A DNA stretch of 64,000 nt from Prochlorococcus sp. AG-402-K16 (GTDB lineage Bacteria; Cyanobacteriota; Cyanobacteriia; PCC-6307; Cyanobiaceae), in contig QCIH01000001.1 of NCBI GenBank assembly GCA_003216795.1, positions 186,001-250,000 of the forward strand. The letters run 5' to 3'. The position numbers and the translations under genes were made by a program. The stretch's first letter is position 1, and the number at the start of each line of letters is the position of its first letter. The notes under the pieces are model-generated. The model saw only the letters and a program-made list of their open reading frames with translations. It did not search any database and was not told where the DNA came from. Below are positions 29,595 to 38,486 of the stretch, one piece after another.

Positions 29595-31226
29595 ATGGAA
29601 ACAATTAACGAAGTAACTCTGCAAAGACGCTATCTATCTCTAATTGATGAGACAGAAGAAGATCAGGCAGACACTTTAAAGTTTTCTTTTTCTAGTGAAA
29701 AGCCTGTAAGTCGCTATGCCTTTGACGAAGTTTTAGACCATAGCGAAGCAAGCGTAGACATGACCCGACTTAATGCGGGTGCTCCTTTATTGTTTAACCA
29801 CAATCCAGACAAGCCTATAGGTGTAGTCCAAAGAGCTTGGTTAGATGATCGCAAAGGATATGCACGAATTAAGTGGGGCACTTCCCAATTAGCGGAAGAA
29901 GTACGCAAGGACGTAGAAAACGGAATCCTTAAATCAATTTCGGTCGGTTATCGAATTAACGAAACAGACACCGAAGAAAAGTACGGAATCGTAAGGGCTA
30001 CAAGTTGGACACCTTATGAGCTCTCGGTTGTAACTATCCCCGCAGATCATTCGATCGGAATAGGGCGGTCGTTAGTAGAGCAAAAACCAGAAAAACAACC
30101 AAAAAAGGAATTTTTAACTCAAAAAACAATGTCACAAGCAATTTCGACTATTAATGACGGTTGGACAGAGTACGAAAGAGAATCTAGTCAATTTTCTATA
30201 GTTCGTGCTTTACAGGCAAGTGTTAGCGGTAATTGGTCTAATGCAGGACGTGAGAGAGAAGTTCAGCAAGAACTAGCTCGTCTTAATGGCAGAGAATCAC
30301 AAGGAATCTTTGTACCAGAAAACGGTTGGGCAAAGAGAGACTATACAAAAGGGTCATCTACTCAAGGCCAAAAGTTAATTGGTACAGATCATTTAGCAGA
30401 CCGTTTTGTAGATGTTCTTAGAGCAAGATTAGTAGTCGCAGAAATGGGAGCTACTATGTTGCCTGGACTTGTTAGTGATGTCTCAATTCCTAGAAGAACT
30501 GCGGGCGGAACTGCGTACTTTGTAGCGGAAGCGGGTAACGTAACCGAGTCGACAGGTACATTCGACAATATTTCTATGTCGCCAAAAGTAATGGGGGCAT
30601 TTAGTCAGTTTTCTTATTTAATGCAGCTACAAGCTACACCAGAAATAGAAGAACTTATTAGACAAGACTTTATTGCTTTACTTGCACAAAAATTAGACCA
30701 AGTTGCTATTAATGGCGGTGGTTCTAACGAGCCTAACGGAATACTACAAACTAGCGGAATTGGCAGCGTAGTTATCGGTACAAATGGCGGGGCGATCACA
30801 TTAGATAAGATGCTCGACCTTAAGCAAACAGTTGCAGTAGATAACGCAGACCTTCCAACTGCGGGCTTCCTAACTAATACAAAAGTAGAGAACGCTTTAA
30901 GCAAATTAAAAGACGGAAATAGCCAATACTTATTAAGTCCTTACGGTGGCGAAATAGGTCAGCAACAACTAGCTAATAGAACATTTATGGTTAGCAACAA
31001 CGTGCCAAGCAACCTTACAAAAGGAAGCTCTAGCGGTGTATGTTCAGCAGCTATTTACGGTAACTTCTCTGACTTATTAATAGGTATGTTTGGAAGTCTT
31101 GAACTACTTGTAGATCCTTACACACAATTCCAATCTGGCGGTGTAGGCATTAGAGCTTTACAAGGTGTCGATATTGCAGTTCGTCACGCTGAATCCTTCG
31201 GAGCAATCCTAGACATAACTACATAA
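29595..31226 (+). CDS. HK97-type prohead protease fused to major capsid protein
   Basis: N-term: MTRLNAGAPLLFNHNPDKPIGVVQRAWLDDRKGYARIKW, SISVGYRI, WTPYELSVVTIPAD; C-term HK97 MCP-like (VSIPRRTAGGTAYFVAEAG, LDQVAINGGGSNEPNGILQTSG). Confidence 0.85.
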   Translation: METINEVTLQRRYLSLIDETEEDQADTLKFSFSSEKPVSRYAFDEVLDHSEASVDMTRLNAGAPLLFNHNPDKPIGVVQRAWLDDRKGYARIKWGTSQLAEEVRKDVENGILKSISVGYRINETDTEEKYGIVRATSWTPYELSVVTIPADHSIGIGRSLVEQKPEKQPKKEFLTQKTMSQAISTINDGWTEYERESSQFSIVRALQASVSGNWSNAGREREVQQELARLNGRESQGIFVPENGWAKRDYTKGSSTQGQKLIGTDHLADRFVDVLRARLVVAEMGATMLPGLVSDVSIPRRTAGGTAYFVAEAGNVTESTGTFDNISMSPKVMGAFSQFSYLMQLQATPEIEELIRQDFIALLAQKLDQVAINGGGSNEPNGILQTSGIGSVVIGTNGGAITLDKMLDLKQTVAVDNADLPTAGFLTNTKVENALSKLKDGNSQYLLSPYGGEIGQQQLANRTFMVSNNVPSNLTKGSSSGVCSAAIYGNFSDLLIGMFGSLELLVDPYTQFQSGGVGIRALQGVDIAVRHAESFGAILDITT

Positions 31227-31569
31227 GTAGTTAACCAGAGGGGTTAACGTATTGGGTGTTTTGTTTCTTCGCACCCTTCTTCCATAGTTCGATCGGGCAG
31301 TAGAACGAATATGTTAATCCCTCTATAAATCCCATTCTCAATAAGAATCTATAGGCCATATTTTGACACCCTATATATGGAAAATAGGTTCTTTTTCTCT
31401 GTCTGTGTGTGGGTAATTTCGAGCCCCAAAATTTTTCTAGGCACAGCGTCCATATCTAGTGGACACTTTCAATTCTCAATAAGGCAAAATAAGCAAAAAT
31501 AAGGGCATATTATACCGCATAAATCCAGTTAGCAACTACTTTCTTATGTATCTCTAAATTGGTGTAAAA

Positions 31570-31803
31570 ATGAAACCAGTTAATGTAAAACTTACAGTTA
31601 GTCAGGCAGCAAAAGAGTTAGGTTACAGTTCCAGATCGACACTTTATAACCTGATAAAAAAAGGCTATTTAAATAATTATTTATGGGTAGATGATAAGGG
31701 CAGAAAATACTTAGAAATGAACCCTGTAGGTCGTAGATCACTTAAGGCTTACTTGCCCGCAATTATTAAATGGCGATCGGATTGCGTACACCTAAAAAAA
31801 TAA
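31570..31803 (+). CDS. Small HTH protein, homologous to 8389 in element A
   Basis: LTVSQAAKELGYSSRSTLYNLIKKGYLNNYLWVDDKGRKYLEM. Confidence 0.6.
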   Translation: MKPVNVKLTVSQAAKELGYSSRSTLYNLIKKGYLNNYLWVDDKGRKYLEMNPVGRRSLKAYLPAIIKWRSDCVHLKK

Positions 31804-31880
31804 CGTCCACTATATGAGAAGTTGACGCTAAAAAATTATCGTGCTTTCAGATGACCCACGAATATAGATAAAAAAAGAAC

Positions 31881-32636
31881 CTAGTACTTTATTGCCATAG
31901 CCCAATGTGGGTATGTTCCGTAAGATTTTTCTCTAATAAGTTGTAATTTTCTGCTATTTATTTTGACTACTATTCCGTCTGTTGGATAGTTTGCAAATAG
32001 CTTTTTATCTAGCCATTGCTTTCTATACATTTCTAGTTGAGTTGTAAAGTTAAGCGTTTTATATTCTGGAATCGTAAAGCCTAATTTTTTTAAATATTTA
32101 AGCGAATCGTGTTGGTTAAGTTTTCCGTTAATTATCTGGAAAGCACAAAAGCTAAGATGATCGCTTTTAGAATCAGCAGCCCTAAGATAACCGCCCGCCT
32201 GTCTTTGAGAATAACTAGGTCGTTCATATTCTGACGGATTAAAAAGTTCGCCCCTTATCTGGGTAACACCTGTAATTTTTATCTTAGTTGGTACGTCTGG
32301 AATAGCTGCAATTTTATTAGTTAAGTCTTGCCCTTTTCTACTAATAGCTTTTTCTAATAGGCCATCACGATATTGCAAAGCGATCGCACAACCGTCTATT
32401 TTTGGTTCGACTATTAATCTAGTATCGGGCAATAAACCTTCTATAAATTCTTCTATCTGATCTTTAGGTAGAGAAGGTAAAGGCAAAGATTTTTTATTCG
32501 TAAAGTAATCGCAATTAGGGTCTATTCGTAATAAGTTGCGTTCTAACTGGTCGAATTGTTTATCTGTAATCAGGGCATTTCCTGACCGATAATTTTCGTC
32601 ATACCATTTAATTCGTTCTTCTAAGTATGTCGTCAT
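31881..32636 (-). CDS. Standalone NAD+-dependent DNA ligase adenylation domain
   Basis: EPKIDGCAIAL, FCAFQII, DGIVVKINS, HWAMAIKY at C-terminus; 4-nt overlap with integrase. Confidence 0.8.
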   Translation of the reverse strand: MTTYLEERIKWYDENYRSGNALITDKQFDQLERNLLRIDPNCDYFTNKKSLPLPSLPKDQIEEFIEGLLPDTRLIVEPKIDGCAIALQYRDGLLEKAISRKGQDLTNKIAAIPDVPTKIKITGVTQIRGELFNPSEYERPSYSQRQAGGYLRAADSKSDHLSFCAFQIINGKLNQHDSLKYLKKLGFTIPEYKTLNFTTQLEMYRKQWLDKKLFANYPTDGIVVKINSRKLQLIREKSYGTYPHWAMAIKY

Positions 32637-33868
32637 GCTGCTAACTGTTTTGCAAACTTGTCGCTTATTCCATCTGGAATAAATCTTGCGTAATTTTGTT
32701 GATGCACTTCGGAAGTATGACCCATAACAAAACTAATATCTTTTATAGATAGTCCTAACTCTGTAGACCGTTCGTGGGCTACTTTTGCGAACCTATGTCT
32801 AAAGGCATAAGGCACGAGTTCTTCTTTTAGTTTTTCTGCTTGTTTTTTAAATTTAAGCCAAGTTTTATTACGTCTTAATCTTGTACCTAATGCTTCCCCG
32901 CCTTTTCCGTCTTGTCCTAAAGGTGGCAGTTCTTCTTCCAAAGATACACGTTCTAATAAATTCCAATCAATGCAACCCTGTCCGTCTTTTACATATAAAG
33001 GAGCTAATTTTCTAGGTTCTGTCTTTTGACCTTTAACACCGCCCATAGACTTTTCATACATATTCCATAGTTCGCCATCTTTAACGACTAGATGTCTTAG
33101 TTCCTCTGGTCTAAGTCCATAAACTGCTAGTAATTGATACGCAAATTGCCATTTTTTGTCCGTTTCTGACGCTATTAGCTCCAATATCTGCGAATCTGTC
33201 AGGGCGTAGCCTATTCTTTTCTTTTTTAATGTTTCTGTAATTCTTACAGGTGCATAGATATTAGATAATTTTCCCCTTAAAACTGCATAATCTAGGAATT
33301 TTTGTAATGCTCGTCTTGCTATCTGTCTCGATCTACTACCTTGTTCCCATTGCTTAAGTGCTTTAAGCATTAAATCTTCGCCATCAATAGGCTTTTTTTT
33401 ACTGGTTAATAGTTCCTTAGTTTTAGTTAATACAGGCTTGTAAGATTTTTCCCAAGTAGTCTTACTAACTGTTGGTAGAAACTCTCTAAAGTCTTTAATA
33501 GTTTCGTCTAGGTTTATATCTGATTTAGAGCTAGCAGTATTAACAACCTCGCAAGACTTAGCCAAAGAAAATTTGCCTGTATCTGAATAAAAGTTCTTAT
33601 ATATTTCTATGATTCTGCGGGCTGCATTAAATAGACCTTTTTTGTCCCATTCATATTCCAATATTCTTGATTGCTTTTTACCTTCGTGTAAAACTTCTAA
33701 CTTTACGCTTCCTCTACTTTCCGATATATACCAAGCAGCCCCAGAGTGCATTTCTGCCCGCATAGCCTGTCTAGCAGCTTTAACCCAATCGTTCTTATGT
33801 GTAGTAACTGGCATGAGCACTAGGTCATTTAATATATCTATTGTGGGAAAAACGTGGGAAAAAGTCAA
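32633..33868 (-). CDS. Tyrosine recombinase/integrase of element B (start may be M at ~33814)
   Basis: YGLRPEELRHLVV, VPYAFRHRFAKVAHER, MGHTSEVHQQNYARF. Confidence 0.87.
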   Translation of the reverse strand: MTFSHVFPTIDILNDLVLMPVTTHKNDWVKAARQAMRAEMHSGAAWYISESRGSVKLEVLHEGKKQSRILEYEWDKKGLFNAARRIIEIYKNFYSDTGKFSLAKSCEVVNTASSKSDINLDETIKDFREFLPTVSKTTWEKSYKPVLTKTKELLTSKKKPIDGEDLMLKALKQWEQGSRSRQIARRALQKFLDYAVLRGKLSNIYAPVRITETLKKKRIGYALTDSQILELIASETDKKWQFAYQLLAVYGLRPEELRHLVVKDGELWNMYEKSMGGVKGQKTEPRKLAPLYVKDGQGCIDWNLLERVSLEEELPPLGQDGKGGEALGTRLRRNKTWLKFKKQAEKLKEELVPYAFRHRFAKVAHERSTELGLSIKDISFVMGHTSEVHQQNYARFIPDGISDKFAKQLAA

Positions 33869-33963
33869 CCTCTAGTGAACATTTACGAACAATACAAAAC
33901 AGTAGAATATTGCTACTACTGTTGTTATGACTAAAAAGTCTAAATATAGCTTAATTTGACCAG

Positions 33964-34009
33964 TTGCTTTGGGAGCACTAGGTCGCAGGTTCGAATCCTG
34001 TCGCCCCGA
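33964..34009 (+). pseudogene. tRNA-Pro 3'-half remnant
   Basis: TTGCTTTGGGAGCACTAGGTCGCAGGTTCGAATCCTGTCGCCCCGA. Confidence 0.95.
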
Positions 34010-34032
34010 CTCTTAAAAACCAAGTCATACTA

Positions 34033-34058
34033 GAGAGTTACCCAAACTCTCTTTTTTT
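34033..34058 (+). terminator. Duplicated tRNA-downstream terminator
   Basis: GAGAGTtacccaaACTCTCTTTTTTT. Confidence 0.7.
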
Positions 34059-34131
34059 ATGTTTATGTCTCAAAGTGAGAAAGGGGAGCTGTAGGGGGAG
34101 CTCACAGGATGTACTTTGATGTAAATTGTGC

Positions 34132-34380
34132 CTAGAAATAGCTCCTGAAGATACTTGTTTTCTTCCACCCTTCATCCAGTAGTTGTTTGTATTCCTTACG
34201 AGCTGCTTCGATAGTTTCAACTCTGCTTCCTTTCATAACTGGTTTACTACTTCTCTTATAAACACACCCATAGGAAATCATCATTGCATCAATACTAGGA
34301 CTAGGGTTTGATACATCTTCAAATGGTTCAAATACTTTTATTCTTGATCTGTCTTTATTTATAAGAGTAAATTTTTCCAT
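34132..34380 (-). CDS. DUF1651-like protein
   Basis: C-terminal IEAARKEYKQLLDEGWKK shared with 38557 ORF. Confidence 0.55.
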   Translation of the reverse strand: MEKFTLINKDRSRIKVFEPFEDVSNPSPSIDAMMISYGCVYKRSSKPVMKGSRVETIEAARKEYKQLLDEGWKKTSIFRSYF

Positions 34381-34603
34381 TACTACTTATATGTATTGAG
34401 TAATGCTATGTAAATTCCCAACAATATGAATATTGACATGCCTACACCGATAGCTTCATTTGGTTGATTATTCCAAAGCTCCTGAAAATATCCCATAAAA
34501 AAATTCACTCTCTAGTAAAGAATACTAAAGGAAATAATTATGGAACGAATAGAAAAGTATTACGAAGAAATTGGAAAAATAATAAAAGATTTAACTTTCT
34601 CTT

Positions 34604-34840
34604 ATGTGGACAAACAAGGTGAGCTTTGGGATGATAGAAAAAAGAATGGGAGAAAATTTGATTACTAAAGTGGATGATACTTCTTGGCAGAAAGAGTTCT
34701 TGGAGATGAAGTTACATTCAACCTCAGATGTAAGACTTCTAATGCAAGGTGCAAAAGGATTCAGAGAGGCTTGGCACTTAGGTACTTTGCATGAAGAATA
34801 CAAAATCATGAAACGTAGAGAGCACCAACAACAGCAGTAA
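34604..34840 (+). CDS. Hypothetical protein
   Basis: ORF 78 aa. Confidence 0.35.
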   Translation: MWTNKVSFGMIEKRMGENLITKVDDTSWQKEFLEMKLHSTSDVRLLMQGAKGFREAWHLGTLHEEYKIMKRREHQQQQ

Positions 34841-35220
34841 CTAAATAACGAATACCAAAATACAAAAAGCCAAATTAAGTATCAAACTTAAGGTTTTAGA
34901 AGTAAATTTCATAAACAAAAAAAGGGCGGCAGATTCGCCCTAAATAAAAAAGCTTGATAATCCCCATCACCCAGCTCTTTTAAAAATCCTAGCACTATAT
35001 ATGGTGTTTGTAAGTATTAAAAATTACCTATCAATGGGGTTGTTTGTTCCTTTTTAATTTGTCATGATAGAGATCCCCATCATCCAGGCTCGCAAGGGTC
35101 TTTTTTTTTGCCTGTAAAAACGATTCAAAAAGCAACATATACATATAACAGTCTCTCTAGATACACAAAAAATCTATCACAAAGTATTAGGATAATTTTA
35201 CTAAAGGTAAGGTATTCAAT

Positions 35221-35475
35221 ATGTCTCTAAAGAATCAAACTAATGATATTTATCCATGGGATTATCAAATAGGAGATGATAATTTCCAATTAGAACCTTG
35301 GATTCTAGAGAAAGGGAAAGAATTTGTGTCTATTGAGAAAAATATAGATAACAAAGGTTTTTTTTACTTACAAAAGAATAATGAGAAACGTCTTTCTCTT
35401 AACTCTTTACAAATAAAATCAACTTATAATCAATTGATGAATTTTGGTTATAAGTTACGAATAAGCAATCTCTAA
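35221..35475 (+). CDS. Hypothetical protein
   Basis: ORF 84 aa. Confidence 0.4.
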   Translation: MSLKNQTNDIYPWDYQIGDDNFQLEPWILEKGKEFVSIEKNIDNKGFFYLQKNNEKRLSLNSLQIKSTYNQLMNFGYKLRISNL

Positions 35476-35525
35476 TTTTCTTTTGATTTATAGTAATAAT
35501 CTTCAGAATCGCGAAGTAATAATAA

Positions 35526-35813
35526 CTAATTATTTCTATTAAATTTATTGTATTTTTTATTGTTGGGTCTGTCTCTTTTCTCAGCTTCGTTGACCCTTAT
35601 CTCTCTTCCCATCCATTCAACATCTTGAAGATCATCAATAGCTTTTTTTTCCGAATTATAATCATTTAAATCTACGAAAGCGAAACCTCTTTTTCTTCCT
35701 GTTTCTCTATCTAAAGGTAAATAACATTTTTTAACTACTCCATAATTACTAAAAAGTTGTTCAAGATCTGCAACCTCAGTTTCCCAAGATAAATTTCCAA
35801 TAAAAATAGTCAT
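35526..35813 (-). CDS. RRM RNA-binding protein (cyanobacterial Rbp type)
   Basis: IFIGNLSWETEVADLEQLFSNYG ... RGFAFVDL. Confidence 0.9.
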   Translation of the reverse strand: MTIFIGNLSWETEVADLEQLFSNYGVVKKCYLPLDRETGRKRGFAFVDLNDYNSEKKAIDDLQDVEWMGREIRVNEAEKRDRPNNKKYNKFNRNN

Positions 35814-35942
35814 TTCATTAATTCTTTATGAAGGTCAAATAGATGCTTAGGACTAGTGAAGTTATCTCCAATCAAATGCTTCCATTGTTCTTACTCTAAC
35901 TCTTTATTCGCTATGCAACGAGTAGAAAAACTTACATATATA

Positions 35943-36284
35943 TTACAAACCCATTGCTCTTCTCAGCTTTGCAGCCTCATCTAAACCTTCCATAATTGTA
36001 AATGTAGAATTTTCAGTAGCTTCTTTTCTTAGCTTTGAAAGTTCTCTATATTCTTCAGATTCATAAGCTTCGACCGCATCTTTCATGGAAGGGAATTCAC
36101 AAATAACGGCTAAATCAGCATCTTCTGTCCTCTCTTTTCCTTGAGGCTCTGTATCTTTTGCAAAGACTTGGCCTCCAACCTCTTTCAGCCATGGTTCAAC
36201 TTTATTTACATATTTATCAAATAAATCTTGATTAATTATTTTTGCAGTCGATATCCAATAACCTTTAGCTCCTCTTTTATTCAT
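35943..36284 (-). CDS. DUF1330-like protein
   Basis: GYWISTAKIINQDLFDKYVNKVEPWLKEVGGQVFAKD. Confidence 0.7.
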   Translation of the reverse strand: MNKRGAKGYWISTAKIINQDLFDKYVNKVEPWLKEVGGQVFAKDTEPQGKERTEDADLAVICEFPSMKDAVEAYESEEYRELSKLRKEATENSTFTIMEGLDEAAKLRRAMGL

Positions 36285-36672
36285 TTATTTATCTATGTAT
36301 TTCAAATAGACTACATCATTTCGTGTTGATCAAATTTATTTTTTAACTTTGCTGCTTTATGGATTAATCCAACTGCTTCTTTTCTTCCTGTCGCTTGTTG
36401 CGCCTGGCGCATTAATTCAGCATATTTTTTGTTTAGTTTTTTCATTTGTTTGTTTGTTTAGTGTCAAAAACGCAGGCTTAATAAGTGATTGTCATTTTTT
36501 GAATTAGCTCTATTGAATAGATCAACACAACTTGTTTATCAGAAAGTATTTGACTCTTGCAGGTGGGATTCTTTTTCAAAAATTCTTTAGCTGGTCAATA
36601 TTGCTTAGTCTTATCTCTACCTGAGATTAATTAACAATAACACAAGAACAAAAATAGCTATTTGAAAGATGC

Positions 36673-36966
36673 TTAACTCTCTAAATACCTGCAAATAAAT
36701 TCAAAGTTTTCGTAGTCCATAGTTATTGTCTTAAACCTATCTGTTTCTATTTTTCTATTCCCAAAATTCTGCAATTCAACTTTAATAGATGGATGTTTTA
36801 TTGAGTACGATGGAGTAAAGCCAATACGCTTTGCACGTTTATGCAAATCCTTTTTAAGTCGGGGATCACAGCCACAGAACAAGATAGTTGGCCTAGAAGA
36901 ATTACCTATGGAAGCATCAGTAATTCTTTGTTCTAAATCGGATGCAATATTTTCGAGAACTTTCAT
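36673..36966 (-). CDS. Hypothetical protein
   Basis: ORF 97 aa. Confidence 0.4.
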   Translation of the reverse strand: MKVLENIASDLEQRITDASIGNSSRPTILFCGCDPRLKKDLHKRAKRIGFTPSYSIKHPSIKVELQNFGNRKIETDRFKTITMDYENFEFICRYLES

Positions 36967-37562
36967 TTAAATTTTTTTACTTCGAGAGACATAATTAATA
37001 ACCAATATTATTTCTAGGGTTAGTTATGTAAATTATTAAATTTAGAACGTAATTAGCAGGCAAGTTTAATGGTTTCAAAAGTAGCAAAGCAATTCCTTGA
37101 GTTAAGTTAAATCCTTTTTCTTCCATAAATAAAAGAAGGGGTTCATTTATACATTGTAAATAGATTGTCAATTAATAAATTGGTCAAACGGTCTTGAATC
37201 AACAACTTAGTAACTTAATTAAATTATTAAAAACTAGTATTTATTTAGTAACTTATCGGATATGAAAATAATTTTAAAAAGTGAAACTTCACTAGGTCTA
37301 GAATCCTACGAAGAACTAGGTTTTAATTCCGAAGAGGAACTTGAATTAGAAATTTCTAAACTTACTAAATTTAGACCTGAATTTGATACTAATTTGGAAT
37401 AAGTTGATAGCGGTTCAAAAAGTAAAGGTTTAATTTAATATTATCTATTTTTTTATTATTGGTTTTAATTTGATTCTCCCAAGTTAATTGCTCAACAACC
37501 ATTAAAAAAGTCAGCCTGTATCCCTACTAGCTGACTTTCATGACGATGTAAGTTTTGAAAAA

Positions 37563-37670
37563 CTATACGAATGTATTTGATGTTGTGATGCTTAAAACAA
37601 CTGCAACAAAGAATATGTAAGGAACCACCTTGAGGGGTACATATCCTTGTTTTTTAGATATAAAATCCAT
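37563..37670 (-). CDS. Small membrane protein downstream of hli (35 aa)
   Basis: Read directly: MDFISKKQGYVPLKVVPYIFFVAVVLSITTSNTFV*; starts next to hli stop. Confidence 0.55.
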   Translation of the reverse strand: MDFISKKQGYVPLKVVPYIFFVAVVLSITTSNTFV

Positions 37671-37805
37671 TTATACAAATCCCGGAATAATTTGTCCAGT
37701 TGTTAGGTATGCGCCAATAAGAGCAATAAAGCCAATCATCGCGAATCTACCATTGAGCTTCTCAGCTACAATTTTTTCCTTCTCAACTGTTTTTGTTTCG
37801 TTCAT
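37671..37805 (-). CDS. hli: High-light-inducible protein (44 aa, absent from ORF track)
   Basis: Read directly: MNETKTVEKEKIVAEKLNGRFAMIGFIALIGAYLTTGQIIPGFV*; E-x-x-N-G-R-x-A-M-I-G motif. Confidence 0.85.
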   Translation of the reverse strand: MNETKTVEKEKIVAEKLNGRFAMIGFIALIGAYLTTGQIIPGFV

Positions 37806-38391
37806 TTGTTTGGTTGGTTGTTTAGCTAAGATGCTTCCTAATGCAATCTTTAAACAAATCTAATAATAGAAAAATATAAATGTGAGTATAATTACTTACT
37901 CTCATACCCTCCATAAGCTGTACTTATTAGGCTTTTTTAGATTTTCTCAATTTTAAAGGAACAATTATTCAATAAAAGTTAAAAAGAGAATTAATAGCTA
38001 TTAATAAATAAAGGATATTAATGAAACAAAAAATCAATATAAATTTTTTAGAAAAATACATATCTCATTTTGTAAATGATATTGAATATAAAAGGATTAC
38101 AAAAAAATTAGAGGAATATGATTTAATGGCTGACGTTGATGATCAAAGATTTCATCACTTTTGCTCTTAAATTTAAGTGTATGGTCCAGAGTTAAAAACA
38201 TTATTTCTGCGACCTAGTTAACATGAGGCACTAGGTCGCTCAGGGGGGAGCTAAAGGGGGAGCTGAGGCTACATATTTTGTATATAGAACTATATACTTT
38301 GTACAATATTGAGACTCAAACTCGTTCCGCTCTCTTGGTTATAACCTAGTCATAGCTTAGTTTTGATTTATAATCTCAAATAAAAGATCGA

Positions 38392-38437
38392 GTGCTTTGG
38401 GAGCACTAGGTCGCAGGTTCGAATCCTGTCGCCCCGA
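38392..38437 (+). pseudogene. tRNA-Pro 3'-half remnant
   Basis: GTGCTTTGGGAGCACTAGGTCGCAGGTTCGAATCCTGTCGCCCCGA. Confidence 0.95.
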
Positions 38438-38460
38438 CTCTTAAAAACCAATTCATACTA

Positions 38461-38486
38461 GAGAGTTTCCTAGACTCTCTTTTTTA
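38461..38486 (+). terminator. Duplicated tRNA-downstream terminator
   Basis: GAGAGTttcctagACTCTCTTTTTT. Confidence 0.65.

Larger units (their letters stand above)
26088..33963. mobile_element. Element B: tycheposon-like viral satellite with capsid gene
   Basis: 3' remnants at both ends, integrase next to right end, GTGGGAAA pairs at 26118-26138 and 33843-33863, RepA-like and HK97 capsid genes. Confidence 0.8.
34010..38391. mobile_element. Element X3 (3'-type, no integrase) with RRM, DUF1330-like and hli cargo
   Basis: Between 3' remnants; GGGGAGCT pairs at 34083-34102 and 38245-38264. Confidence 0.7.

Noticed and set aside
26088-33963. Intact prophage
   Set aside because: Capsid gene present but no terminase, portal, tail or lysis genes visible; satellite is the better fit
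22773-38437. Additional functional tRNA genes at 22773, 26042, 33964 and 38392
   Set aside because: All lack the acceptor 5' strand and D-arm; only 3' halves remain
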